Below, one piece after another: positions 16,966-25,674 of a stretch of DNA of 64,000 nucleotides (the first letter of the stretch is position 1; every line of letters begins with the position of its first letter). The notes under the pieces were generated by a model. It saw only the letters and a list, made by a program, of their open reading frames with translations. It was not told the DNA's origin and did not search any database. The translations under genes were made by a program, and so were the position numbers. The stretch comes from a bacterium (lineage in GTDB: Bacteria > Bacteroidota > Bacteroidia > Cytophagales > Cyclobacteriaceae): the NCBI GenBank assembly GCA_024743255.1, contig JANSWY010000002.1, forward strand, positions 359,740-423,739. Reading direction: 5' to 3'.

Positions 16966-18786
16966 ATGCTAGAACTTGCCAGTATTTTGGTGCTTGGGAT
17001 TTTTGCTCAGTGGTTAGCATGGAAGATCAAGCAACCAGCCATATTGCCTTTAATTATGATTGGGCTATTGATTGGTCCTGCATCAACTTATTTTACTCCG
17101 GATGGATCAAAGCTGCTGGATGGGGATTCAATATTTTCAGGAGATTTGTTGTTTTCTTTTGTTTCAATCTCAGTTGGCGTAATTCTTTTTGAAGGTGGTA
17201 TGACTCTCAGCCTAAAGGAAATCAGGAGCCTGGCAGGAACTTTAAGAAACCTTTTAATTATTGGAAGTCTTGTTACGTTTGTTGGTGGTGGAGTTTCAGC
17301 TCATTACCTACTGGGGCTAAGCTGGAAAATGTCATTTCTATTTGGTGCATTAATTATAGTTTCTGGTCCTACGGTAGTAATGCCCATACTCCGCAATGTG
17401 AAACCAAACGCCAGGATCAACACCGTTCTAAAATGGGAAGGAATTTTGATTGATCCCTTGGGTGCTTTAGTTGCTGTCTTGATGTATGAATTCATTCTAA
17501 CGTCAAGTCATAATGCCGAATATGGTCTTGAAGTATTTCAGGATTTCTTTATCACAATCTCCGCAGGAATAGTATCTGGTGGCCTTGGAGCAATTTTCTT
17601 GTATTACCTGATAAAGAATAACGCTTTACCAGAATACCTTAGAAACATTTTCACTCTTGGGCTGGTAATTTTCACTTTCTCTTTTGCCGAATTAATTCAC
17701 AAAGAAGCTGGTTTGATGGCTGCAACTGTGATGGGAATTGTACTAGGAAACCTTAGACTACCCGAAATCAAAAAGATTCTCACCTTCAAGGAAGACATTA
17801 GTCTGATTCTAATCTCTGTTTTATTTATTCTGCTTTCTTCCAGAATTGACATAGTTCAAATTCAAAAGCTGGGATCTCAAAGCCTCATTCTTTTTGCGGT
17901 TGTTATTTTAGCTGTAAGGCCTGTAGGTGTATTTTTGAGTACGCTCAAATCAAACCTTTCATTCAAGGAAAAGCTATTCATAAGTTGGATTGGTCCAAAG
18001 GGAATTGTAGCTGCTGCAGTTGCTTCTTTATTTTCACTGGATCTTATAAAGGACAGTAGCCATGTTGATCCTCGTGAAGCGGAGTTGCTACTACCTTTGG
18101 TATTTCTAATTATTGTGGGAACAGTTGTCATTCAAGGAAGCTCCGCTAAATTCATCGCCAGACTTCTTGGAGTTAAGCGTGAGGAGCCAACTGGAATTTT
18201 GTTAGTTGGAGCAAATGAATTGGCAAGAAAAATAGCGCTTAAACTGACAGAGTTTGGATTGTTTGTGGTTTTGGTCGACACTTCAAGTTCTAATATAAAA
18301 GAAGCCAAGAAGCTAAAACTAAAAGCGATCCAGGATAATGTCCTATCCGATTCAATTTTTGAAACTATTGATTTAACTAAAATAGGTAGACTCGCAGCAG
18401 TAACATCTAACTCCGGTTTGAATGATCTGGCTTGTAGATGGTTCGAAAAAGAATTAGGAGCACACAACACTTTGCGATTAGCAAGCAAAGAAGAATCTGA
18501 AAACGCCAATCTTCCAGTACCAAAAGACGTATTATTCAGAACACGGACGGACTTTATTAACCTCGCTCAGGAATTGAGAAAACAGAATCCATATGGTGAA
18601 ATACAATTTGACAATGACGCTTCTTTCGAAGAGTTCATTTTAGGACATCAAAACCAAATTGTGCCTATGTTTTTTGTTAAGGAAAACAATGAAGTAGAAT
18701 TAATCTCGGGTTACTCTGGAAAGCACGAATCTGGTAAACTTATTTATATTAAGAAAGAAAACTTTTTTAATCCTGAAGATGAATAG
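16966..18786 (+). CDS. Cation:proton antiporter (CPA family) with RCK_N domain
   Basis: A 606-residue membrane transporter. About twelve hydrophobic segments fill residues 1-395, with typical Na+/H+ exchanger stretches such as VILFEGGMTLSL, SGPTVVMPIL and ISWIGPKGIVAAAVAS. From about 405 a TrkA-N/RCK-type nucleotide-binding domain begins (GILLVGANELARKIALKL, then VVLVDTSSSN), suggesting gating by NAD(H) or another nucleotide. It would exchange Na+ or K+ for protons in the cytoplasmic membrane. It overlaps the next gene by eight bases. Which ion it carries is not decided by the sequence. Confidence 0.9.
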   Translation: MLELASILVLGIFAQWLAWKIKQPAILPLIMIGLLIGPASTYFTPDGSKLLDGDSIFSGDLLFSFVSISVGVILFEGGMTLSLKEIRSLAGTLRNLLIIGSLVTFVGGGVSAHYLLGLSWKMSFLFGALIIVSGPTVVMPILRNVKPNARINTVLKWEGILIDPLGALVAVLMYEFILTSSHNAEYGLEVFQDFFITISAGIVSGGLGAIFLYYLIKNNALPEYLRNIFTLGLVIFTFSFAELIHKEAGLMAATVMGIVLGNLRLPEIKKILTFKEDISLILISVLFILLSSRIDIVQIQKLGSQSLILFAVVILAVRPVGVFLSTLKSNLSFKEKLFISWIGPKGIVAAAVASLFSLDLIKDSSHVDPREAELLLPLVFLIIVGTVVIQGSSAKFIARLLGVKREEPTGILLVGANELARKIALKLTEFGLFVVLVDTSSSNIKEAKKLKLKAIQDNVLSDSIFETIDLTKIGRLAAVTSNSGLNDLACRWFEKELGAHNTLRLASKEESENANLPVPKDVLFRTRTDFINLAQELRKQNPYGEIQFDNDASFEEFILGHQNQIVPMFFVKENNEVELISGYSGKHESGKLIYIKKENFFNPEDE

Positions 18787-20737
18787 ATTACTGACTCTCA
18801 CATTGCTCCTGTTTTCTTTTACTGTCTTCTCTCAGGACTTTAAAGACATTAAAAAGGAAATACCCGAGAAGGGCGTCAAGGAAATAGAATTACTTCCCGT
18901 AGATGGTGACAGGTATTATCTCTACAGCACTAAAGATGAGAATTCCGTTTGGGACAATCAATCCAAACAAACAATTCTTAGAGATATCACATTTTCTGGA
19001 ATATCAGAAAGTAACCCAAATTGGTTCAGGTACACAAAACAAAACTCTTTTGGAGTTTATGATTTCAGAAATAACCAAGTGATCCTTGAATCTCCTTCAA
19101 CAATTAACATTCACTCGACTAAGGTTGATAGCCTCATCCTATTAATATCAGGTAATCTTGTATGTCTGGCAGATATTCCCTCAGGTAAATTCTTAATAGC
19201 AAATCTTAGTGGCTCCAACCCGGATACGGAACTAGATCTTGGAAGGGACGATGCATCAATTAGTTACCTAAATAAGTCAAAGACATTGTCTTACGGAGGT
19301 GAAATAGAGTACTATGGAGACCCTACTTACGTATTTTATACAGTAAGTAAACTTGGCAACAACATCAAGGCCTTGTACGAAGATGGAGGGCAAGTCAGCA
19401 CTATTTACAACAAATTAGGTTCATTTGTCAGAGAAGTACCTGGAAATGTAGTGCAATGGGAAAAGGGCTTCTTAGTTCAGACTTATTCCTCAATTAGTTA
19501 CTACAACTATGCCATGAAGTCCATTTATGAGCAAGTGAAAATAGACAATCATAAGCTTAATCATTTTCAGGAATTGTTTGATGGCAGGATAACTGCTGTC
19601 AAGGTTGTAAACAGAGGAGTCTATCGGGTTGAGATTGAAGGAAAAACAGGATTCTATAACATAATTGAGAGGAAATTTGACTCTGAATTGTATGACAACC
19701 TAATTGAAATTGGAGCTGACATTTATTGGGGAGGTGTATCGTATTTTGTTGAAAAGGACAAAAAGTATGGCGTTTATAACTCGAATCATGGAGAGCTACT
19801 CCAACCCAAATACTCAACCATTCAGCAACGTGAACTTGAAGATGGATCCTTTGGTTACAGAGCAAATAACGAATTAAGAATCTTTAAGCTCGATAATAAG
19901 AAGTTGAAAAGAATGCCATTACTACAATGGACTGATGACCTTGAAACAGAATCGATAATTATCAATCACCTAAGCCTTCTAGATAACAAACTCATCTTAT
20001 CACTTCGCAAAACGGAAGCTGACACACATGACTTTTCTTACGGAACCATGACATTATATCACGAAGGTTCTGGAGTATTCGATATTGAAAAGAAATCATG
20101 GATAATTAATCCTGAATATCACACCTTCACTCCTTTTGGCAACTACTATGTAGCATTAAAACCCGGTAACAGTAACAGAACCTGGACAGAGACGGTCTTT
20201 TTTGATGAGGAGCTTTGGCCGATTACTGCTCAAGAGCTGGGAATATCCTTTATCTACCAGGGTAACCTTATTGCCCGTACTGGAAATTGGGAATTAGTTT
20301 CTTTAGATATTTACAACAATTATGAATTACAAAATTTTGGAAAAGTAAGCCATGTCCATGAAGACTTCAGGTTGGTTGATGGCTATTTGTTTATTGGCCA
20401 CAATCAATTTAAGAAAGATAAAAGTTTGAATGGATTTGATATCTCAATGGTCATCACACCTAAACTGAAATTAATCAATCCATCAAAATTTGTTTTGTGG
20501 CAGTATACTACCGACGGTTTTTTGATTGTTGGGGAAATTCCAGACAATTACAATCGAGAATCTGTCACAGACTTCTACAAGAGGAACTTTACGCCAAAAC
20601 GGAAAGCGCTTTTTAGTCTTGAGTCCAATCAAATAGTAAGCGAATGGTTTAATGATGTCATCTATGAAAAAGGAAAATTTAAATTGATTCAGAGTGGAAC
20701 AGTAGTTGAAAAAGTACTCAAAGACTTTAAGGACTGA
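18779..20737 (+). CDS. Secreted protein with WG-like repeats, unknown function
   Basis: A 652-residue protein with a clear signal peptide (LLTLTLLLFSFTVFSQ, cleavage near 19). Several segments look like degenerate WG/beta-propeller repeats: NSFGVYDFRNNQVI, GKTGFYNIIERKFD, KKYGVYNSNHGELL. Family members of this sort are extracytoplasmic, with unknown ligand. No lipobox and no type IX sorting domain is visible, so it may stay in the periplasm. The ATG lies inside the last codons of the antiporter gene, making translational coupling likely. I do not recognise a specific function. Confidence 0.7.
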   Translation: MNRLLTLTLLLFSFTVFSQDFKDIKKEIPEKGVKEIELLPVDGDRYYLYSTKDENSVWDNQSKQTILRDITFSGISESNPNWFRYTKQNSFGVYDFRNNQVILESPSTINIHSTKVDSLILLISGNLVCLADIPSGKFLIANLSGSNPDTELDLGRDDASISYLNKSKTLSYGGEIEYYGDPTYVFYTVSKLGNNIKALYEDGGQVSTIYNKLGSFVREVPGNVVQWEKGFLVQTYSSISYYNYAMKSIYEQVKIDNHKLNHFQELFDGRITAVKVVNRGVYRVEIEGKTGFYNIIERKFDSELYDNLIEIGADIYWGGVSYFVEKDKKYGVYNSNHGELLQPKYSTIQQRELEDGSFGYRANNELRIFKLDNKKLKRMPLLQWTDDLETESIIINHLSLLDNKLILSLRKTEADTHDFSYGTMTLYHEGSGVFDIEKKSWIINPEYHTFTPFGNYYVALKPGNSNRTWTETVFFDEELWPITAQELGISFIYQGNLIARTGNWELVSLDIYNNYELQNFGKVSHVHEDFRLVDGYLFIGHNQFKKDKSLNGFDISMVITPKLKLINPSKFVLWQYTTDGFLIVGEIPDNYNRESVTDFYKRNFTPKRKALFSLESNQIVSEWFNDVIYEKGKFKLIQSGTVVEKVLKDFKD

Positions 20738-20768
20738 TAAAATTCAAATTCTATCTTAATTTAGGCAA

Positions 20769-21893
20769 ATGGGGTTAAACCTGTGGTCCATAATACTCAT
20801 TGCATCTGCATCACAATGCATTTTTCTGATCTTCATGTTCTTTTCAAGAGAATCTCAGAATAGATCAGCTAAATCAGTACTGCTTGCCATCTTATTTGTA
20901 ATTCTAATAATTAACGTGGGAAATCTGTGGTATGCAGCATATATCTATCGATTATATCCCGAATTGGCGGGAATTTCACGGGGTATGTTATTACTGCTAG
21001 GTCCATTGTTTTACTTTTATTCGCAGGCGATCCTAAAACCTGAGTTTAAACTGAAATGGTCATTATTGATTCATTTCATTCCATATTTTCTGGTTTTCCT
21101 GATGTTTTATGGAGGAGGCGTTCCAAACTCAACAGCCAATAGTCAGGAAATGCTTGATGAATTTATGGAAGGAAGGCTCCCTATATCAAACTTCTCAATT
21201 TCCAGATTTATATTCTATTTTCTTCATCTTGAATTGTACCTATTTGCAATTTTAAAAACGATCCGTTTCTCTATAAAGATTGAAAACCAGAGGTACTTGA
21301 TCCCATCTTCTACAAGAGTCAAATGGGTAAAAAAGATTGTCGCAACATTTGGGTTACTTGCTATAATAATAGTTGGAATCACAACAGGCATGATTGTTAC
21401 CGGGTTCATCTCTGCAGAAGGCAATTTCTTCTTAACCATAGTGCTTTCTGCTTTGGTTTACATGATTGCTTATCAAGCAATATTTGATTTCAATAAAGTA
21501 GCACCTGACTTTTCAACCAAATACAACTCACTGTCAGCATCAAACTCTGATCTAAAAAAGGTATTAGATGAGGTAATCAGTCTCTTTGAAAGAGAGAAAC
21601 CCTATACTGATTCAGATATAAGCCTAAAGCAATTGGCCAGCTCCTTAAACATCAGTCCACACATCTTATCGTCAGCAATTAACCAGGAATTAGATAAAAC
21701 ATTTTTTGAGTTGCTTCGAGAATACAGGATTAATGAATTTATTGAAAGAGCAAATAATCCTGAAAATTCCAACCTCTCGATAATGGGAATTGCTTACGGA
21801 GTAGGTTACAATAGCAAGTCAAGCTTTAATACTGCCTTCAAAAAAGAAACCGGTTCCACTCCTTCTGAATACTTAAAAAAATTGAACCAATAA
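20769..21893 (+). CDS. Membrane-anchored AraC-family transcriptional regulator
   Basis: A 374-residue protein with about seven hydrophobic segments in residues 1-235 and an AraC-type DNA-binding domain at about 270-372. Two helix-turn-helix units are visible, LKQLASSLNISPHILSSAIN and MGIAYGVGYNSKSSFNTAFK, followed by the canonical TGSTPSEYLKK ending. Regulators with a 7TM N-terminal half and AraC tail are frequent in Bacteroidota and presumably sense a membrane or periplasmic signal directly. It is 31 bases downstream of the WG-like protein gene and 61 bases before a small unknown gene. Targets are unknown. Confidence 0.88.
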   Translation: MGLNLWSIILIASASQCIFLIFMFFSRESQNRSAKSVLLAILFVILIINVGNLWYAAYIYRLYPELAGISRGMLLLLGPLFYFYSQAILKPEFKLKWSLLIHFIPYFLVFLMFYGGGVPNSTANSQEMLDEFMEGRLPISNFSISRFIFYFLHLELYLFAILKTIRFSIKIENQRYLIPSSTRVKWVKKIVATFGLLAIIIVGITTGMIVTGFISAEGNFFLTIVLSALVYMIAYQAIFDFNKVAPDFSTKYNSLSASNSDLKKVLDEVISLFEREKPYTDSDISLKQLASSLNISPHILSSAINQELDKTFFELLREYRINEFIERANNPENSNLSIMGIAYGVGYNSKSSFNTAFKKETGSTPSEYLKKLNQ

Positions 21894-21954
21894 GAAATTG
21901 GTTCGACTTTATAAATAAGTACTTCATTTTAGATTTCAAACCCTTCATTTGAGC

Positions 21955-22314
21955 ATGGAACATTTCGTTACATCATTGATAAATCAAACAAAAACAAATC
22001 CTCTACCCAAGGTCAAAAACGATAGTATACTTTCAATCGTTGAGGTATCTGTACACGAGGAAAGCTTGTATGCTGAATTATTGCTAAAGCTCAAAGAAGA
22101 AATACAGCAATGTTTTGATAACCCTTTACTGGTAGACATGAAAATAATGGCATGTAATGATTCATGCTCCATTCTCGTGCAGTCATCATGGTATGAAATG
22201 GTAGATGAATCATTTCTACTTCCATTAAGTAGGTCGATTTGGGATCACCTTACAAAGCAAAACCTTGTGACTATCAAATTAGTAGCCAACAACTGCTATT
22301 TCATGATTGAATAG
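21955..22314 (+). CDS. Small protein of unknown function
   Basis: A 119-residue soluble protein with no signal peptide and no family that I recognise. A TTG two codons earlier is possible, but the ATG at 21955 is preferred. Residues 20-60 are acidic and helical (LYAELLLKLKEEIQQ). The C-terminal half has five cysteines in total spread over MACNDSC and NNCYF-type segments and a mixed alpha/beta look. Its size and position after a regulator gene could suit a small regulatory partner. I compared it with the SiaB kinase type because siaC lacks a partner here, but it is too short and lacks an ATPase signature. Confidence 0.55.
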   Translation: MEHFVTSLINQTKTNPLPKVKNDSILSIVEVSVHEESLYAELLLKLKEEIQQCFDNPLLVDMKIMACNDSCSILVQSSWYEMVDESFLLPLSRSIWDHLTKQNLVTIKLVANNCYFMIE

Positions 22315-22438
22315 TTCCATCACTAAACAATGGTCCCAGGATAAATTGAAGCTGACCATTCACTAAAGCGACCTTGAATGGCTTCCGATTTTTATTCTGG
22401 ACCATAGTCTTTCCAGAACCAAAACGTCCACTCTTCAA
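22301..22438 (-). CDS. Possible small protein or gene remnant (45 codons, TTG start)
   Basis: In the gap between two plus-strand genes the minus strand reads an uninterrupted, compositionally normal peptide: KSGRFGSGKTMVQ, then RKPFKVALVNGQLQFILGP, then LFSDGTIQS and TGA. It has no ATG before MVQ; upstream the frame is open for about 11 further codons to a stop. It overlaps the last codons of the preceding gene tail to tail. I do not recognise it. It may be a small ORF, the end of a decayed gene, or chance. Confidence 0.25.
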   Translation of the reverse strand: MKSGRFGSGKTMVQNKNRKPFKVALVNGQLQFILGPLFSDGTIQS

Positions 22439-22577
22439 AAAATTAGAAATAAGTTTTTCTAAATTATTAACAATTCAATCTTAATTTATTACAATTGCCT
22501 CAGTAAAAAATATCCTTAAACCACCCGCCAGAATATAAGATTTTAATATATTTAGTTTCAAACCATAATATTCAGCA

Positions 22578-23528
22578 ATGGAGGTAAATCCAGAGGACGA
22601 AAAAGAGGAAAATTTTATCATTCACGAAGAGAAAGTAGCTTTCTTTTCAACTCGAAAACTCATTAGATTATTCCTGGCAATATTCCTGGCATTTTTTAGT
22701 GCATTCGGCTTATTGTTCATCATAGACGCATGGGTATACCCTGAACTCGGTATGGTTGAACTCGCTCGGAAGGCTCAGGAAAAGACTGACTTATGGAGAC
22801 AAGCTAAAAGAAGCGACCTTGGTCACGAAGCAATTGCTTTTGAAAACATGCTTGATGCTTACGCTCTACGTGGAGGAGACATAAGTCACGCCTTGGATAC
22901 ATTAACTGATGAATTCACCGCAGCTAACTGGGCTGAGCTTCTTGAGTATGACATAGATTACTTCCTAAAACATGAAGAAGTTAGTGATTCAATCAAAGCA
23001 AGTGGAATGACTCACGTGATTAAGATTCTCTATACTTCGGGACATTACGATCTTTTCAAACAGGGATACAAAATCCTTGTTAGCAAATTCAGTGCAGAAA
23101 GAGACTACCTTAGAATTTACAGTCAACTAATTCCGCTCGAGTCGAACTTCGATTATGACGATGAAGAAGAAAGGCAGGAATTAGCAGTACTTTATGAACT
23201 GGAATTGAGAAGACATCTAAAACTTACAGCTGCAAGAATTGTGGATTCGGCGGATAAGTATTCTGGAAATGACTTAAAGGGATTTGCTGAAGCTGTTAAA
23301 AGTACATTGGATGCAAAAGATGTTATCTCTAACAAAAGTGATCGTTTCAAGAATCAGTTTGCAAGTGATATGACTCAAATCCTCACAATCATTAAAGATA
23401 AAGGCGCTAAGGACTCAGACAATGATTTATTAGCAGCTGGTTTAGATCTTACAAGAGCTCTAGCGGCTCAGAATATCCCTGGAATGGCAGATTTGGAAGG
23501 AGAATTTGTAGGATTAATAACAAACTAA
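22578..23528 (+). CDS. Single-span membrane protein, unknown function
   Basis: A 316-residue protein with a charged cytoplasmic N-terminus (about 1-28), one membrane helix near 30-52 (LFLAIFLAFFSAFGLLFII) and a large, acidic, helix-rich domain facing the periplasm. The helical part (LARKAQEKTDLWRQ, FENMLDAYALRGGD, HALDTLTDEF) resembles TPR or alpha-solenoid proteins, but I cannot assign a repeat family. It stands alone, with a terminator at 23598-23630. Function unknown. Confidence 0.7.
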   Translation: MEVNPEDEKEENFIIHEEKVAFFSTRKLIRLFLAIFLAFFSAFGLLFIIDAWVYPELGMVELARKAQEKTDLWRQAKRSDLGHEAIAFENMLDAYALRGGDISHALDTLTDEFTAANWAELLEYDIDYFLKHEEVSDSIKASGMTHVIKILYTSGHYDLFKQGYKILVSKFSAERDYLRIYSQLIPLESNFDYDDEEERQELAVLYELELRRHLKLTAARIVDSADKYSGNDLKGFAEAVKSTLDAKDVISNKSDRFKNQFASDMTQILTIIKDKGAKDSDNDLLAAGLDLTRALAAQNIPGMADLEGEFVGLITN

Positions 23529-23597
23529 TTATTGAACTTAAAGAATCAAAAATACACACTTTAACCAATCAGCATCGTTTTTCGATGAACATCTAAG

Positions 23598-23630
23598 CAT
23601 CCAACTTAACAGTTGGATGTTTGATTTTTA
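23598..23630 (+). terminator. Rho-independent terminator after the single-span protein
   Basis: A perfect 8-bp stem, CATCCAAC (23598-23605) and GTTGGATG (23612-23619), with loop TTAACA, followed by TTTGATTTTT. It lies 70 bases after the stop. Confidence 0.8.
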
Positions 23631-23655
23631 ACGCAATCAGATCACCTATTAAACT

Positions 23656-24960
23656 ATGAGTACGCAGGACACACCTAACTTTGACCTTCCTGAGATAACG
23701 GAAGAATTCCTACAAAATAAAAGAAGCATTACAGACCCCTTAGCAGATAATGTAGTTACTAAAATCATTGAGCTGGGTTATGAAAAAAACATCAATGAAA
23801 TATTCCTGAAACTGGTTAGAAATGAAAATTACTCCCCGGAGTTGTTTTCAGAATTCCCTAAGGAATTAACAGATGTAATCACTGATTATTTCAATCAAAC
23901 AAGTCAATTACCAGATTGGGCCGATCAAAATTTACTTGCCATTGGTGAAAAAGTATTTAGTCTTTACGGGCCAGAAGTGTTTCTTCTTCTGAATGTTAAG
24001 TCCCTTCCAATGTGTTACACATGCGCTAAAGGTGCTCAGGTATTATTTGATACTGGACGTTTGATGGACAAGCATGGAAATGTTGATCCTTTAGCTAGAA
24101 GACTGATGGAGACTGCTCAAATGATTATGAATGTCATGTCTCCAGGTGGGTTTACAAGTGAAGGCAAGGGCATTGTAACTATGCAAAAAGTTAGATTGAT
24201 ACACGCCTCCATACGTTATTTCCTGAAACACCCTAACACCAATCCAGATGGCTGGGATGTCAATAAATTGGGCGAACCTATCAATCAAGAGGATCTGGCA
24301 GGTACATTAATGTCATTCGGACCAATCATTGTAAGCGGTCTTCAACAATTAGAGATTCAATTAGACAAGGAGCAACTAGCAGGATATATGCATTGCTGGA
24401 AAGTTGTTGGACATCAGATGGGTGTAAATGCCGATTTGTTACCAGATACGTACGAGGAAGCCTGGGAACTAGCAGTCAGAATTCTAAAACATCAATCTGC
24501 ACCTTCAGATCAGGGTGTTGCTCTTACAAATTCCTGTATAAACTTCATCAACTATATCATCCCTGGAAATATTCTAGAGGAAGTTCCAGCTTATATGATG
24601 TGGTATTTCTTTCAGGATGTATCGGAGGCAGTTGGACAGGACTTAGCTGAGATGATTGGAATTGAGAAACATGAAGATAAGAAGGACAAATTTCTATTAA
24701 TTCTTACCAGATTGTTTACCAAAGAATTAAGTCATGTGGAACATAATAAAATAATTCAGAAGCTAACTGGAGTACTTAACAAACTTCTACTTCAGGGAAT
24801 GTTAAAGCATTATAACGGAGGGAAAAACGTACATTTCTTTATTCCTCCTTCGCTGCAGAAAGACTGGAAACTTACAGAAGAATGGGAGGATAAAATGGCA
24901 ATAACTCCTGGCTTTTTTGGAAACAGGTTGATGTGGCAAACAAAACAGGATTCAATATAA
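23656..24960 (+). CDS. MpaB/rubber-oxygenase family protein (DUF2236)
   Basis: A 434-residue protein of the family that includes fungal MpaB and bacterial latex-clearing protein Lcp, which cleave isoprenoid double bases with a b-type heme. Family marks are MQKVRLIHASIRYFL, the PINQEDLAGTLMSFG helix, and WKVVGHQMGV with His253 as the probable proximal heme ligand. No signal peptide is present, so the protein is likely cytoplasmic or membrane-peripheral, unlike secreted Lcp. A seven-TM protein follows after 15 bases and then a giant kinase after another 18, so the three are probably one operon. The substrate may be a polyprenyl, carotenoid or fatty-acyl chain; this is inference. Confidence 0.8.
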   Translation: MSTQDTPNFDLPEITEEFLQNKRSITDPLADNVVTKIIELGYEKNINEIFLKLVRNENYSPELFSEFPKELTDVITDYFNQTSQLPDWADQNLLAIGEKVFSLYGPEVFLLLNVKSLPMCYTCAKGAQVLFDTGRLMDKHGNVDPLARRLMETAQMIMNVMSPGGFTSEGKGIVTMQKVRLIHASIRYFLKHPNTNPDGWDVNKLGEPINQEDLAGTLMSFGPIIVSGLQQLEIQLDKEQLAGYMHCWKVVGHQMGVNADLLPDTYEEAWELAVRILKHQSAPSDQGVALTNSCINFINYIIPGNILEEVPAYMMWYFFQDVSEAVGQDLAEMIGIEKHEDKKDKFLLILTRLFTKELSHVEHNKIIQKLTGVLNKLLLQGMLKHYNGGKNVHFFIPPSLQKDWKLTEEWEDKMAITPGFFGNRLMWQTKQDSI

Positions 24961-24975
24961 TTAGACATAATTACT

Positions 24976-25656
24976 ATGAAGGAACACGCACATTTTGAAG
25001 GGCTCAACAAACAGTTGACCTGGCTAATCGTACTTACTCAAGGAACCCTTATCACCTGGTCAGTGGTGAGCTCGATTATAGAAGCAGGTCCAGCCTCTGC
25101 TGCAATTGTGACTTATTTATTATTCGCAGTGTATGTAATCTACACCGCTGTAACTAGAAACAGGGTAATGATAAGACTTTTAACATTTGGTCTTATTGCT
25201 GGGATTATGGAGCTATATACAGATGACTACCTTGTGGTCACAATAAATAGTTTGGTCTACCCAGGTAATGAGGCGATGATTTGGAGCTCTCCTTTGTATA
25301 TGCCTTTTGCATGGGCAAATGTTATCATCCAGCTAAGTTATTATGGAATTTTATTAAGCAGATGGAAAGGAATTGGAGCATCCTCAGTCATTATGGCCCT
25401 TGCTGGGGGTATGTACATTCCACTTTATGAACACCTTGCAAAAGGTGCCGGCTGGTGGTGGTATAAATTGAATACAGCAATGGTATTCAATGCTCCAGTT
25501 TATGTGATAGTTTGTGAAGCTCTTATATCTTTGTCACTGCCTCTTCTGATCTACATTTCGATTAAGAAAAAGTATGTTTGGACATTAGGATTGGCTATAT
25601 TAGAAGGTGTTTGGATTTTTGTGAGTGCGGTTATAGCTTATACTGTCGCTCACTAA
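24976..25656 (+). CDS. Seven-TM membrane protein of unknown function
   Basis: A 226-residue, very hydrophobic protein with about seven membrane segments and conserved-looking polar and aromatic residues inside them: MELYTDDYLVV near 75-85, YMPFAWANVIIQL, LYEHLAKGAGWWWYKLNTA. Glu, Asp, His and Trp placed in the membrane is reminiscent of lipid- or carotenoid-modifying membrane enzymes, but I cannot match a named family. It lies 15 bases after the MpaB-like oxygenase and 18 bases before the kinase gene, so it may handle the oxygenase's lipid substrate or product. Confidence 0.65.
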   Translation: MKEHAHFEGLNKQLTWLIVLTQGTLITWSVVSSIIEAGPASAAIVTYLLFAVYVIYTAVTRNRVMIRLLTFGLIAGIMELYTDDYLVVTINSLVYPGNEAMIWSSPLYMPFAWANVIIQLSYYGILLSRWKGIGASSVIMALAGGMYIPLYEHLAKGAGWWWYKLNTAMVFNAPVYVIVCEALISLSLPLLIYISIKKKYVWTLGLAILEGVWIFVSAVIAYTVAH

Positions 25657-25674
25657 TTATGGTAAGGTTGGCAA

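Noticed and set aside
21955..22314. Missing SiaB kinase partner of SiaC
   Set aside because: It is too short and has no ATPase-like motifs; it is also about 15 kb away on the other strand.
24976..25656. Named carotenoid-biosynthesis enzyme
   Set aside because: The membrane layout is suggestive, but no diagnostic motif could be confirmed by eye.
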